From positions 412,917 through 476,916 of the forward strand of contig NZ_FNJR01000003.1 in the NCBI RefSeq assembly GCF_900104475.1: a stretch of 64,000 bases of DNA, read 5' to 3'. The number at the start of each line of letters is the position of its first letter. Positions within the stretch are counted from its first letter, which is position 1. This DNA is from Actinopolyspora xinjiangensis (GTDB taxonomy: Bacteria > Actinomycetota > Actinomycetes > Mycobacteriales > Pseudonocardiaceae). Shown piece after piece: positions 27,659 through 36,988 of the stretch. A program made the position numbers and the translations under genes. Below the pieces are notes generated by a model, which saw only the letters and a program-made list of their open reading frames with translations, was not told the origin of the DNA and did not search any database.

Positions 27659-29473
27659 ATGTCCGAGCCGGAGCACCCCACCCTGGAAGCGGTCGCCGAA
27701 GAACTCACCGAGATGAGCCGACGGCTGGATCGCCTCGCCGGTGCCGTGCGGCTCCAGACGAACCCGCCCGCACAACACTTCCCCGGGGAACAACGGCTCT
27801 CGGAACCACCCGCCGCTGCCCCACCTCCACCACCGACCATCGCCCCCTCCTCTGTCGGGGCGGTATGGCACGCACCGCCGGTGCCCGACCAAGGCGCCGT
27901 CCCGGACGAGGAGCGGCGAGTCCCGGAATCCCGGCCGGTGGGACACGGATGGACCCCGAGCAGGCTGCTGGCCTGGACCGGCGGGGCGGTGACGCTGCTC
28001 GGCGTGGTGTTCCTGCTGGTGCTCGCGGTCCAACGTGGTTGGCTCGGCCCCGTCACGCGGGTGCTCGGTGGTGCCGGTCTGGGAGCGGTGCTGCTGGCGG
28101 CCGCTTTCCGCGTGCGCGGCGGACCAGGCGGCACGTCCGGCGGTTACGCGCTGGCCGCGACGGGCTTCGCGGTGTTGTACCTGGACGCGGTGGCGGCGAC
28201 CGTCCTGTACGACTACCTGCCGGTATTCGGTGGTCTCACGGCGGGCTTCGTCATCGCAGGCGGCGGGTTGCTGTTGTCCGACCGGTGGCGGGCCCAGCCG
28301 GTGGCCGTGGGAGTGGTGGCGGGCTGCGCGGTGTGCGCGCCGCTGGTCACCGGCGAGCCGAACGCGGTGCTGGTCGGCTTTCTGGCGCTGTTGCACCTGG
28401 TGGCCACTCCGGTGCAGCTCCGGCACGGGTGGAGGCAGCTGGCCGGAGTCGCCGCGTTGCCCGTGGTGATCGCCGCCGTCCTCGCCGACGTCTGGGCGAT
28501 GCTGACCGGGACCGACCACCTCGCCGTGGTGTTCGTGGTGAGCGCCGCCTCCCTGCTGGGGGTGGTGGTCGCCACGTTCACCTCCGTCCTCCGGCCGGAG
28601 GACAACACCGCGACCGCCGCGCTGGTGGCCGCACCGGTACCGGTCCTGCTGACCACCCCGCTGCTGCAACGTCCGTTCGCGGCCGCGCTCGCCGCTGGCG
28701 TGGCCGCGGCGCTGGCCGTCCTGTGGGGCTCGCGTTTCCTCCTGAACTGGCATGACCGGCTGCCCGCGCAGTTCACCACCGCGGCGGGCGGAATCGCGGC
28801 GGTTGCCGCCGTACAGTCCACGATGACCTCGCTCGACGCCTCGGCTTGGGCCACTGCGCTGCTGTGCGAGGCGCTGCTGCTGACCCTCGGGGCGTTGTGG
28901 CTGCGCGGCCCCGGTGTGCTGCTCGGGGCGTTGTGCTACGCGACGCTCGGTACGGTGATGGCGCTGTACCACGACGTCCCGCCACGGCACCTGGTGCTGG
29001 TGTCGCACTCGGCGGGCGCCGCCGGAGTTCTGGTGGGCGCGCTGACCGCACTGGTCGCGGTGGCGATTCCGATCACGGGGGTTCGCCTCGGTGTGCTGTC
29101 CCGCCCGCCGGCGGCGAAGACCTTGTGGAGCCTGGCGGGAGTCCTGGTGCTGTACGGCACGGCCAGCGCGACGATGGCGCTGGTGTCGCTGTTCCAGCCG
29201 GATCGTTCCGGATTCCTGCTCGGACACGTGTCGATCACGTTGAGCTGGGTGGTGGTAGCGATCGCGCTGCTGCTGCGGGGGATCAGGCTGACTTCGCTTC
29301 GCGTCGCGGGCATGGTGCTGCTTTCCGTGGCGCTGACCAAGCTGTTCCTGTTCGATCTGGCCACGCTGGACGGCTTCGCGCGAGTGGTGGCGTTCCTGTG
29401 CACCGGTCTGGTGTTGCTGGCGGCCGGGGTACGTTACGCGCGTTCGGTGAGCACGGACTCGACTGCCGGATGA
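27659..29473 (+). CDS. DUF2339 multi-spanning membrane protein
   Basis: 604 aa. An N-terminal cytoplasmic stretch with a short coiled coil (VAEELTEMSRRLDRLAGAV) and a Pro-rich linker is followed from about residue 100 by many hydrophobic helices. This layout and the segment KLFLFDLATLDGFARVVAFL near the C-terminus are typical of DUF2339 proteins, whose function is unknown. It stands alone. Confidence 0.75.
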   Translation: MSEPEHPTLEAVAEELTEMSRRLDRLAGAVRLQTNPPAQHFPGEQRLSEPPAAAPPPPPTIAPSSVGAVWHAPPVPDQGAVPDEERRVPESRPVGHGWTPSRLLAWTGGAVTLLGVVFLLVLAVQRGWLGPVTRVLGGAGLGAVLLAAAFRVRGGPGGTSGGYALAATGFAVLYLDAVAATVLYDYLPVFGGLTAGFVIAGGGLLLSDRWRAQPVAVGVVAGCAVCAPLVTGEPNAVLVGFLALLHLVATPVQLRHGWRQLAGVAALPVVIAAVLADVWAMLTGTDHLAVVFVVSAASLLGVVVATFTSVLRPEDNTATAALVAAPVPVLLTTPLLQRPFAAALAAGVAAALAVLWGSRFLLNWHDRLPAQFTTAAGGIAAVAAVQSTMTSLDASAWATALLCEALLLTLGALWLRGPGVLLGALCYATLGTVMALYHDVPPRHLVLVSHSAGAAGVLVGALTALVAVAIPITGVRLGVLSRPPAAKTLWSLAGVLVLYGTASATMALVSLFQPDRSGFLLGHVSITLSWVVVAIALLLRGIRLTSLRVAGMVLLSVALTKLFLFDLATLDGFARVVAFLCTGLVLLAAGVRYARSVSTDSTAG

Positions 29474-29710
29474 GCTCGTACCTCGGGGCTCGCGGTCGGC
29501 TCTCGGCCATGTTCTCCCCGCTGGAAGGGTGGGCGTGGTGGTGCCGGGAGGGCAGGACCCCGACCGTGGGAGCCGCGGTCCGTCCTGGCCGGACCGCCGG
29601 ACGAGCCGTTCGCGGTGCGCGCCCCGAAAGTACTCGTGACGGCCCGTTCCCCGCGCGGCGCGCGTTGCCCGGCGCGACGTCCGACCCGCGTGGCGGGATA
29701 GGCTGTCGGC

Positions 29711-30532
29711 ATGTCGCACGACGCGGAGTTGGCCGCCCAGGTGGGAAACGTGAACTTCGACCAGCCCAACATCGCGCGGATGTACGACTACCACCTCGGC
29801 GGCTCCGCCAACTTCGCCATCGACCGGACCGTGGCCGAACAAGCGCTGCGGCTCGTGCCCACGGAGCGGGACTACTGCTGGGCCAACCGCGCGTTCCTGG
29901 GCCGCGCGGTGCGCACCCTCGTCACCGAGCACGGGATCGACCAGTTCCTCGACCTCGGCTCCGGCGTGCCGACGGTGGGAAACGTGCACGAGATCGCCCA
30001 CCAGCACGACCCCCGCGCACGTGTGGCCTATGTGGACTGGGAACCCGTCGCCTGCCACCACGCCCGTCACCTGCTCGGCCCCGACGAGCACCGGGTGACG
30101 GTGACCGAGGCGGACGTGTGCGAACCCGAGACCGTGCTCGACTCCGCCGGAGTGGCGGGGCTGCTGGACTTCGCTCGCCCGGTAGCGGTACTGGCGTTCG
30201 GAATCCTGGACATCCTGCCCACCACCGACGGGGCGGGACTCGTCTCCCGGTACCGCGAGGCGTGCACATCGGGCAGTGCGCTGGCGCTGTCCAACAACGC
30301 CCAGCTCAGCCGGACCGACCAGGAGGTCGCGGCCCTGCGCTCCCTGTTGGCCGACACCTCCACGCCGAACCTGTACATGCGCGACAGTGAGGAAGTCGCC
30401 GCGCTGCTGCCCGGCTACACGCTGCTTCCCCCCGGCGTGGTACCCGCGTCGCTGTGGCGGCCCGACCAGCCCGTCACCGAGCAGGAGGCCCGGCGCGGCA
30501 ACGTCTACGGCGCCGTCGGAATCCTGCCGTAG
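29711..30532 (+). CDS. DUF574-type SAM-dependent methyltransferase
   Basis: 273 aa, actinomycete DUF574/Methyltransf_19 family. Diagnostic blocks are NIARMYDYHLGGSANFAIDR, the SAM loop QFLDLGSGVPTVGNVHEIA, then VAYVDWEPVA. These proteins occur in many copies in actinomycetes, usually with unknown substrates; a second copy lies at 42625. It has no operon partner. Confidence 0.9.
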   Translation: MSHDAELAAQVGNVNFDQPNIARMYDYHLGGSANFAIDRTVAEQALRLVPTERDYCWANRAFLGRAVRTLVTEHGIDQFLDLGSGVPTVGNVHEIAHQHDPRARVAYVDWEPVACHHARHLLGPDEHRVTVTEADVCEPETVLDSAGVAGLLDFARPVAVLAFGILDILPTTDGAGLVSRYREACTSGSALALSNNAQLSRTDQEVAALRSLLADTSTPNLYMRDSEEVAALLPGYTLLPPGVVPASLWRPDQPVTEQEARRGNVYGAVGILP

Positions 30533-30662
30533 TGCCCGGGCCGGGCCCCGAATCCCCGCGCCGGAGCTACGGCGGTGGGAGTCGCGACTTCCACGAACAA
30601 CGCCCCTGCGCGCCCAGCCGTTCGGATCGGATCCGGCCACGGAAGCGTCGATCCGTGCGATC

Positions 30663-31289
30663 ATGGTGATCATGAGAGCCCGTGGGATCGTGGCACTGCT
30701 TCCCCTCGTCACAGTCGTGGCCATGACCGGCTGTGGCGCACGCCCGGCGCACCCCGGCGAGGGGACATCATCGCCGGCCACGACCACGGTCCGGCCGACT
30801 CCGACGACTGCCTCAGCGGCCGCGGACTGCCCCGAGACGGGGGTGCGTCTCACGACCGACTCGGTGGACGTGGCCATGGGACTGCGGGTGATGCGAGTCG
30901 AGCTGGCCAACTGCGGTGACCGGCCCTACGCACTGGACGGCTATCCACGCGTGCGCGTGCTGGACGAGGATCGGGAACCATTGGACGTCCGGGCCGAGCG
31001 GGGTTCGGCGGACATCGCCACTGTCGACGGTTTCGACGATCCCCCGGAGGCGATCACGCTGCGGCCGGGAGAGCACGCCGAGACCCTGCTGATGTGGCGC
31101 AACACCAATGCCAGTATGAACGCTCCGGTGGTCGGCGAGTACCTGCGGATCGCTCCGGCCCGAGGGCGGCCCTGGCAACCGGTGGTACCGGTCGGCCGGG
31201 AACGGGGATCGTCCCGGCAGGACCGCGACGCGATCACCATGAACCTCGGAAGCACCGCGAAGCTCGGTGTCCGCGCCTGGTACCGCTAG
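30663..31289 (+). CDS. DUF4232-like secreted lipoprotein
   Basis: 208 aa. The N-terminus is a lipoprotein signal (VALLPLVTVVAMTGC; lipid on the Cys), followed by a Thr/Pro/Ser-rich linker and a domain with paired Cys that resembles DUF4232 (DCPETGVRLTTDSVDVAMG, then ELANCGDRPYALDGYPRV). Two ATGs (30663, 30672) are possible. Its stop overlaps the stop of the convergent Rrf2 gene by four bases. Function unknown. Confidence 0.75.
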   Translation: MVIMRARGIVALLPLVTVVAMTGCGARPAHPGEGTSSPATTTVRPTPTTASAAADCPETGVRLTTDSVDVAMGLRVMRVELANCGDRPYALDGYPRVRVLDEDREPLDVRAERGSADIATVDGFDDPPEAITLRPGEHAETLLMWRNTNASMNAPVVGEYLRIAPARGRPWQPVVPVGRERGSSRQDRDAITMNLGSTAKLGVRAWYR

Positions 31290-31777
31290 CGCCGGTCGGG
31301 CGAAGCGACCTCGCGAAGTCCGGCGTCGTCCCCGCTCGGGTTTCCCTCGCGGTCGAGACGCCGGAGCTCGCGGACTCCGTCGGCGAGCGTGCGATCGCCG
31401 AGCGCGTCGAGCACGGCCCGTTCCGCCTCCCTGGTCAGCTCGGCGAAATAGGCCTGCGTGTTCGCGGCGACCCGGCAGTCGTGCTCGTCACCGGAGCGGC
31501 AGTTCCAGAGCGGCTTGTCCCCCGACGAGCAGCGGTAGACCTCGGCGAGGGTGATCTCCTCCGGGGACCGCGCCAGCCGGGTCCCGCCCGTGCGCCCCTT
31601 GGAGCAGACCACGAGCTCGGCCCGCGCCAGCGGGAGGACCAGTTTGCGCACCAGGCTCGCGTTGGTGCCCATCCGCTCGGCGAGCTGTGCGGAGCTCAGC
31701 GTCGGGTTTCCCTCCTCCTCGGCGAGGGCGAGGATCAACATCGCCATGAGAGCGCTGGAGAAGCGGATGTCCAGCAC
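31286..31777 (-). CDS. Rrf2-family transcriptional regulator
   Basis: 163 aa. An N-terminal winged helix (SSAQLAERMGTNASLVRKLVLPL) and the wing KGRTGGTRLARSPEEITLAEVYR are typical of Rrf2. Three Cys (C-x8-C-x7-C, in YRCSSGDKPLWNC and the following EHDC) could bind a [2Fe-2S] cluster or act as thiol sensors. I chose the GTG at 31777, nine bases after GGAGG. It diverges from an ene-reductase gene, the likely target. Confidence 0.88.
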   Translation of the reverse strand: MLDIRFSSALMAMLILALAEEEGNPTLSSAQLAERMGTNASLVRKLVLPLARAELVVCSKGRTGGTRLARSPEEITLAEVYRCSSGDKPLWNCRSGDEHDCRVAANTQAYFAELTREAERAVLDALGDRTLADGVRELRRLDREGNPSGDDAGLREVASPDRR

Positions 31778-31871
31778 GCTGGCAGCACCTCCCTCCGTCG
31801 GCCGAACCGGTGGCTGCCACCTGGTGTTCTCCCAGGCTAACAGGGCCGCCGTGGCCACCCGAACCCGAAAG

Positions 31872-31890
31872 TGTATTTTTAAAAAGAACA
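31872..31890. promoter_or_regulatory. AT-rich dyad, probable Rrf2 operator
   Basis: TGTATTTTTAAAAAGAACA is an imperfect palindrome in an AT-rich island between the divergent Rrf2 and Old Yellow Enzyme genes, 34 bases before the latter's ATG. Confidence 0.55.
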
Positions 31891-31923
31891 TTTTGTTTTC
31901 GCGTGCCCCAGGAGGACGCCCAC

Positions 31924-33045
31924 ATGTCCGCTCGCGCAGCGCAGGCGCTGTCCCGACCGCTCACCCTCGGCTCTCTGGAACTGCCGAACCGGCTGGTCAT
32001 GGCCCCGATGACCCGCGCCCAGTCCCCCGGCGGGGTTCCCGACGAGAACGTCGCCGCCTACTACGCCCGGCGTGCCGCCGCCGGTACCGGTCTGATCATC
32101 ACCGAGGGCACCTACGTCGACCACCCCTCGGCCGGTGACCAGGAGAACGTGCCGCGCTTCCACGGTGAGCGGGCACTGGCGGGCTGGAGCGAGGTCGTCT
32201 CCGCCGTCCACGCGCACGACGCGAAGATCATGCCGCAGCTGTGGCATGTCGGCATCCAGCGACGGGCGGGCAAACCGCCGGTCCCCGAGGCCCCCTCGGT
32301 CGGCCCCTCCGGCATCGCGCTGGACGGGACCCCGGAAGCCGGCGAGGAACTCTCGCTGGCCGACGTCGAACGCCTCATCGAGGCCTTCGCCGAAGCCGCG
32401 CGGCAGGCAGAGCGCATCGGCTTCGACGGCGTGGAGCTCCACGGCGCGCACGGCTACCTGATCGACCAGTTCCTCTGGGGACGCACCAACCGGCGCACCG
32501 ACGCCTACGGCGGTTCCCCGCTGGAGCGCACCAGATTCGCCGCCGACATCGTCACGGCGGTGCGCGAGCGGGTCTCGGCCGAGTTCCCCGTCGTGCTGCG
32601 GTTCTCGCAGTGGAAGGCCGACAACTACGACGCCAAACTCGCCGAGACCCCGGACGAGCTGCGGACGATGCTCGCCCCGCTGAGCGAGGCCGGGGTGGAC
32701 GCCTTCCACGCTTCGGGGCGCCGCTACTGGGAACCCGAGTTCCCCGAGTCCGACCCGAACCTCAACATCGGCGGTTGGACCCGCAAGCTCACCGGCAAGC
32801 CGGTCATCACCGTGGGCTCGGTCGGCTTGGACGCGGTGTTCGACCCCGCCACCCTCGGCGACGGCGCGGGCACCAACGTGGCCAGCGTCGAAGGGCTCGC
32901 CGAACGTCTGGAGCGGGAGGAGTTCGACCTCGTCGCCGTCGGCCGCGCGCTGCTGGCCGACCCGGAGTGGAGCCGGAAGGTACTGAACGGCCGCGAGGGC
33001 GAACTCGTGCCGTTCACCCGCGAGGCGATCGCCACGCTGTACTGA
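31924..33045 (+). CDS. Old Yellow Enzyme-type FMN ene-reductase
   Basis: 373 aa, FMN TIM barrel. LVMAPMTRAQS near the N-terminus, the substrate-binding block GFDGVELHGAHGYLIDQFL (H-G-A-H) and RTDAYGGS are diagnostic of the NemA/12-oxophytodienoate reductase family. It reduces activated C=C or nitro groups with NAD(P)H. AGGAGG precedes the ATG at 31924. Pairing with a divergent Cys-rich Rrf2 regulator suggests induction by electrophiles, as in other OYE systems. Confidence 0.92.
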   Translation: MSARAAQALSRPLTLGSLELPNRLVMAPMTRAQSPGGVPDENVAAYYARRAAAGTGLIITEGTYVDHPSAGDQENVPRFHGERALAGWSEVVSAVHAHDAKIMPQLWHVGIQRRAGKPPVPEAPSVGPSGIALDGTPEAGEELSLADVERLIEAFAEAARQAERIGFDGVELHGAHGYLIDQFLWGRTNRRTDAYGGSPLERTRFAADIVTAVRERVSAEFPVVLRFSQWKADNYDAKLAETPDELRTMLAPLSEAGVDAFHASGRRYWEPEFPESDPNLNIGGWTRKLTGKPVITVGSVGLDAVFDPATLGDGAGTNVASVEGLAERLEREEFDLVAVGRALLADPEWSRKVLNGREGELVPFTREAIATLY

Positions 33046-33098
33046 GCGACGCGGGCCGGACGACCACCTCCGTCCGGCCCCGTCCTTCCGCCACGTCG

Positions 33099-34157
33099 TC
33101 ATCCGGCCCCACCGAGCGGCGTCGTCACCCGTTCCCGCTCACCGCGGGCGCCGGGTGGGGCGCACGCGCGGTCCCAGCGCATGCGCGACCACGGCATCGT
33201 GAGCTCCGTGGTGCTGTCCACCGGACGCGGTGCGAGCTCGGCGATGTCCTCGGCCGCCTCGGCACGGGAGAACACCGCTTCGTTGTAGCGGTGCCCCGTG
33301 TCGGCCGCGATGAACAGCACCGGGCCGGACGCCCCCTCGTACCGTTCCCAGCGCGCGGCCAGATACGCCGCACCGCTGGACAGCCCCGCGAACACGGCGT
33401 GCCTACGGAGCAGGTCAGTGCTGCCCGAGAGCGCGGTGTCGAAGGAGATCCAGTGCAACGTGTCGTAGGCGGTGTGATCGACGTTGCCGAACGGGATGGA
33501 GCTGCCGATCCCGGCGATGATCATTTCACTGTCGGAGACGTGCTCGCTGCCGAAGGTGACGCTGCCGAACGGCTGAACCCCCACCAGGGTGACCGCCGTG
33601 TCGACGCCGCGCAGGTACTTCGCCAGCGCTCCCGTGGAAGCGCCGGACCCGACGCCGCCGACGATGGTGAGCGAGTCGCTGTCCAGTTCGGCGCGGATGC
33701 GATCCGCGATCGTGCGATACCCGAGGTAGTGAATGTCGTCGTGGTACTGCCGCATCCAGTGGTAGTCCGGATTCTCGTGCAGCAGCTGCCGCACCCGACG
33801 CACCCGCAGGCTCTGGTCGAGCTTGAGGTCCGCCGACGGTTCGACCCGCTCCAGGCGGCACCCCAGCAGGACGAGTTGGTTGTGCAGAGCGGAGTCGATC
33901 GTCGTCGAACCCACGATGTGGCAGCCGAGGCCGTACCTGTGGCAGGCCACCGCGAGCGCGTACGCGTAGATGCCGCTGGAGCTGTCCAACAGGGTGTCGC
34001 CGGGACGCACCCTTCCCCGTTCGAGTAATCGCTCGACCGCGGCCAGGGCGGACACGACCTTCATCGTCTCAAACCGAAGGCATACGAGTCCCCTTTCGAG
34101 GCGGATCAGGTCGGGGCGTGCGATCGCGTCCGCGATGTGTTCGTCCATGATCACCAT
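33099..34157 (-). CDS. PLP fold-II enzyme, cysteine-synthase/SbnA-like
   Basis: About 352 aa. The lysine that should hold PLP lies in RFETMKVVSALAA (about residue 33). The substrate loop is SSSGIYAYALA in place of the usual SGNTG, and GGVGSGASTG cradles the phosphate. The N-terminal 30 residues of ordinary cysteine synthases are missing, and the substrate loop is changed, so a beta-replacement on an unusual phosphorylated amino acid is likely. Starts at 34160 (GTG), 34157 or 34148 (ATG) are all possible. It overlaps the end of the kinase gene by about 90 bases. I infer it uses the kinase product to build a diamino-acid-like chelator. Confidence 0.8.
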   Translation of the reverse strand: MVIMDEHIADAIARPDLIRLERGLVCLRFETMKVVSALAAVERLLERGRVRPGDTLLDSSSGIYAYALAVACHRYGLGCHIVGSTTIDSALHNQLVLLGCRLERVEPSADLKLDQSLRVRRVRQLLHENPDYHWMRQYHDDIHYLGYRTIADRIRAELDSDSLTIVGGVGSGASTGALAKYLRGVDTAVTLVGVQPFGSVTFGSEHVSDSEMIIAGIGSSIPFGNVDHTAYDTLHWISFDTALSGSTDLLRRHAVFAGLSSGAAYLAARWERYEGASGPVLFIAADTGHRYNEAVFSRAEAAEDIAELAPRPVDSTTELTMPWSRMRWDRACAPPGARGERERVTTPLGGAG

Positions 34158-35106
34158 CACCGTTCCGGGAACGAGAGCGAGTGCTGAACACTCGTGTGCT
34201 GGGAATGTCGTCGCGGGCCAGTTCGAGAAGACATGCCCGTATCCGGGCCCCCACTCCGGGGGAGCTCGGGTCGAAGATCAGCCCGGCGACATTGCCGCTG
34301 TGCGCGACCTGCAGACCGACCGCTCCGACCCGCTCGGCGATGTCCAGGAGCGAGTTCAGCTGGGTCTTGTCGAGGACACGCTGGTTGTTCCGGGCGCTCT
34401 CGGTACTGACCCGACCGAGCAGGGCGGTGTCCGAGCGGGCCACGGCTCGCCGCAGCAGTACGCGCAGCCGTTCGCCTGCCCGTACATCCGCCTCGCGAAC
34501 GGGGGCGGCACCCAGCTTCAGGGTGTCGACGCCGGTCGCACCCTCGGTGAGGCATCCCACCACCAGTGCCGGGGGAAGCCGGGCACCGAGCTCTTCGAGG
34601 ACTCTGCCCTGCCGTTGCGCGAACAGCAGGGGGCGGTCGCCGAACATCAGCGGGTCGCAGGCGTGTTCGGCCGACACGGCGATTCCCGAGGCGGTCTCCA
34701 CGGACAGGTGCGTACCGTAGGCGTCCGCCACGGCGCGAATGGCGGCCAGGACGTCGGCGCTCGACGAGCCCATCCCGAGTCCGTCGGGAATCTCGCTGCT
34801 CAGGGACAGTTGTCCGCCGCACGGTGCCCGAGCCGTGATGTTTCCGCAGAGTTGGCAGGTCAGGGTGGCCGCTCGTCGCGCTTTGTCCCGGCCGTCCGGA
34901 GTGGTGGTGATGGCCTCGGGGGCGGTGTCCGGCTCGGGCACGAAGACGGCTCTGCTGCGGGGGCCGGGCAGGGGCAGCGTGACCAGGCCTCGGCAGCCGC
35001 GTCCCCGTTCGTCGAGGAAGGCTCCCTGCAGGATCTCACCGTGGTGGCAGCTGGACCGGCCCGTCCCGGTCCTCGGTGGAGCTTTCCGGTCGGTGGATGC
35101 GTTCAT
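34069..35106 (-). CDS. PduX-like GHMP kinase (threonine/serine-type kinase)
   Basis: 345 aa. GHMP motifs: SSCHHGEILQG (residues 18-28) as in PduX, the ATP loop IPDGLGMGSSSADVLAAIRA from residue 106, and the late VAHSGNVAGLIFD. PduX phosphorylates L-threonine for cobalamin synthesis, but no cobalamin genes or riboswitch are present. Here it precedes a cysteine-synthase-like enzyme that would act on an O-phospho amino acid. The start overlaps the DUF364 stop by four bases (ATGA). The Arg-rich last 40 residues overlap the next gene and are probably disordered. Confidence 0.82.
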   Translation of the reverse strand: MNASTDRKAPPRTGTGRSSCHHGEILQGAFLDERGRGCRGLVTLPLPGPRSRAVFVPEPDTAPEAITTTPDGRDKARRAATLTCQLCGNITARAPCGGQLSLSSEIPDGLGMGSSSADVLAAIRAVADAYGTHLSVETASGIAVSAEHACDPLMFGDRPLLFAQRQGRVLEELGARLPPALVVGCLTEGATGVDTLKLGAAPVREADVRAGERLRVLLRRAVARSDTALLGRVSTESARNNQRVLDKTQLNSLLDIAERVGAVGLQVAHSGNVAGLIFDPSSPGVGARIRACLLELARDDIPSTRVFSTRSRSRNGDGDHGRTHRGRDRTPRPDPPRKGTRMPSV

Positions 35107-35921
35107 GAGGAGTGACCGGCCCGGTAGCGGTACAGAGTGGTCGGTCCCGAGTCGAACTGGGAGAACGGGAAAGGCTCGGCGGAAAGCGCGGTGACGCCGG
35201 AGCCGAGGAAGGCCCGTGCGACGGCGGCCCCCGACTGGGCGTAGATGGTCAGCGGCACGTCCCGCTGCCCGCAGTGCCGCAGTATCTCCTCGAAGGTCCC
35301 GTTGCCCAGAGTCATACCGGTGGCCACGACGGCCTCGGCGGGTTCGAGCACTTCGCTCATGACCGAGGTGACAGGCCCACCGTCCACGGTGGTGTCGAGG
35401 TTGTAGTCACAGGGCAGGCAGACGCACCCTCGCTCGTGCAGGGCCGCCACGAGCGGGGAGACGACGCCGATGAGCGCCACCCTGGTTCCCGGGGCGGCGT
35501 CGAGAAGCCCCGTGATCGCTTCGTCCCGTGCCCGGGCACGTTGCTCGGGAGTGCCCGACGGTAGTGCGACGGCTTCCGCGTCGGCCCGGTCGCGGTGGTG
35601 CTCGACCTCGGTGAGGTAGGCGTCGAGCGCGGCGACGCGCAGCGCGAGCGGTGCGTCGCGCATCAGAGCGTCGAGTCGGCTGCCCGAAGCCTCCGAGCAG
35701 ACGTTCGTAGCGAGTTCGCCCGCCTCGAAGGCGCAGGCGCCGTAGGAGCGTCCGACTCGGACGAGGACGTACCGGCTGCGGGACGTGGTGTTCGATCCTG
35801 CCAGCCGGGTGCCGTGCTGGAGCCAGAACACGCTGGTGGCGACCAGTTCACTCGGATGTGGCCCCCTGGAGCCACCGAGCGCCTCGGCGAAGAGAGCGTC
35901 GAGCGTCGCTGTTTCGGTCAT
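35103..35921 (-). CDS. DUF364 (putative heavy-metal chelation domain) protein
   Basis: 272 aa. The C-terminal Rossmann-like part shows the DUF364 pattern: TRVALIGVVSPLVAALHERG, then EPAEAVVATGMTLGNGTFEE, YAQSGAAVARAFLGSGVTAL and FPFSQFD. The N-terminal part corresponds to the DUF4213 region. The family has been proposed to handle heavy metals and often sits beside FecCD-type importers. Here it lies 46 bases after the binding-protein gene and is translationally coupled to the kinase. It could release metal from, or modify, the imported chelate; that is inference. Confidence 0.78.
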   Translation of the reverse strand: MTETATLDALFAEALGGSRGPHPSELVATSVFWLQHGTRLAGSNTTSRSRYVLVRVGRSYGACAFEAGELATNVCSEASGSRLDALMRDAPLALRVAALDAYLTEVEHHRDRADAEAVALPSGTPEQRARARDEAITGLLDAAPGTRVALIGVVSPLVAALHERGCVCLPCDYNLDTTVDGGPVTSVMSEVLEPAEAVVATGMTLGNGTFEEILRHCGQRDVPLTIYAQSGAAVARAFLGSGVTALSAEPFPFSQFDSGPTTLYRYRAGHSS

Positions 35922-35967
35922 GCTGCTGCCTTTCCGGAGCGGTTGGCCGGGAGAGCGGAATCGTGGG

Positions 35968-36957
35968 CTAGCGCCCGATGGAACGCAGGTAGTCCGCGAG
36001 CCTCTCGGCGGCGGCGATATTGCGGGGGCCGCTGACGGCGGCTCCGTAGTCGATGACGTGGAACCGGTCGTTCCTGACCGCGGGGGTCCGCGCCAGCGGG
36101 GGGAACGACTTCAGGAACTCGATCTTGTCCTCGACGGGTTCGTCCCCGTAGTCGACGACGGTGATGACTTCCGGATCGGCCCGCACGACGGATTCCCAGC
36201 CGACCGTGGTCCAGCGCTTGGCGAGGTCGTGCAGGATGTTGCGACCTCCCGCCAGGGAGACGATGGAGTCGGGGGCCGCTTGGGCCCCGGATGTGAACGG
36301 TTTGTCGGTTCCGGAGTCGTAGATGAAGACCCGAGGTGGCGTGCCTTCCGGTTGTCGCTCGCGAAGATCCCGGGCACGCCGCTTCAGATCCGCGACCACC
36401 CGTTGGGCGCGCTCCTCGACGCGGAAGATCTTCCCGAGCTGGCGCAGATCGGTGTAGAGCGCTTCCAGTGGGGGGACGCGCACGAGGTCGGAGCCGTAGT
36501 TGAAGCAGCTCTCGGTGTGCTGGTAGCTGCGTATGCCCAGGGAGTCGAGCTTGCTCGGGGTGATCCCCCGGGACTGGCTGAAACCGGACTCCCAACCGGC
36601 CAGGACCCAGTCCGCTTTCGCGTCGAGGACGACCTCGAGGCTGAGCACGTCGGTGCTCAGCGTTTCGACGGAGCGGTAGTCCTCCCGCCACGGGGAACGT
36701 TTCACCGACGGGTCGGCGGTACTGGGCATGACGATGCCCCGCATGCGATCGGCCAGTCCGAGGGCGAACATCTTCTCGGTGCTGCTCATGTCATAGGCCA
36801 CCGGGCGCCGTGGTTCGGGATATTCGATCGTCCGCCCGCAGTTTTCGATGGTGACCGTGCCGGACTCCCCGTTCGAGGCCGGCGTGATGTCGGCTCCGCA
36901 GGCGGTGGCGAGTAACGAGGTGGTCAGCAGGATCGGGACGGCCAGGCGTGATGCCAT
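35968..36957 (-). CDS. FecB/BtuF-type substrate-binding lipoprotein
   Basis: 329 aa. A lipoprotein signal ends LLATAC, then a helical-backbone binding fold: RPVAYDMSSTEKMFALGLADRM, RVFIYDSGTDKPFTSG, SIVSLAGGRNILHDL and the closing YGAAVSGPRNIAAAERLADYL. This class III periplasmic-binding type serves iron-siderophore, haem, B12 or other metal-chelate import. AAGGAGGAG precedes the ATG. It is grouped with the ATPase and permease genes upstream. Confidence 0.9.
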   Translation of the reverse strand: MASRLAVPILLTTSLLATACGADITPASNGESGTVTIENCGRTIEYPEPRRPVAYDMSSTEKMFALGLADRMRGIVMPSTADPSVKRSPWREDYRSVETLSTDVLSLEVVLDAKADWVLAGWESGFSQSRGITPSKLDSLGIRSYQHTESCFNYGSDLVRVPPLEALYTDLRQLGKIFRVEERAQRVVADLKRRARDLRERQPEGTPPRVFIYDSGTDKPFTSGAQAAPDSIVSLAGGRNILHDLAKRWTTVGWESVVRADPEVITVVDYGDEPVEDKIEFLKSFPPLARTPAVRNDRFHVIDYGAAVSGPRNIAAAERLADYLRSIGR

Positions 36958-36988
36958 CGCGGGTACTCCTCCTTGTTCACAGCGGTGG

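Noticed and set aside
26777-30910. Very long open frame (over 1300 codons) on the minus strand
   Set aside because: It is antisense to well-supported genes (hypothetical, DUF2339, DUF574). Its translation is low-complexity Arg/Gly/His-rich, as expected from a GC-rich shadow frame.
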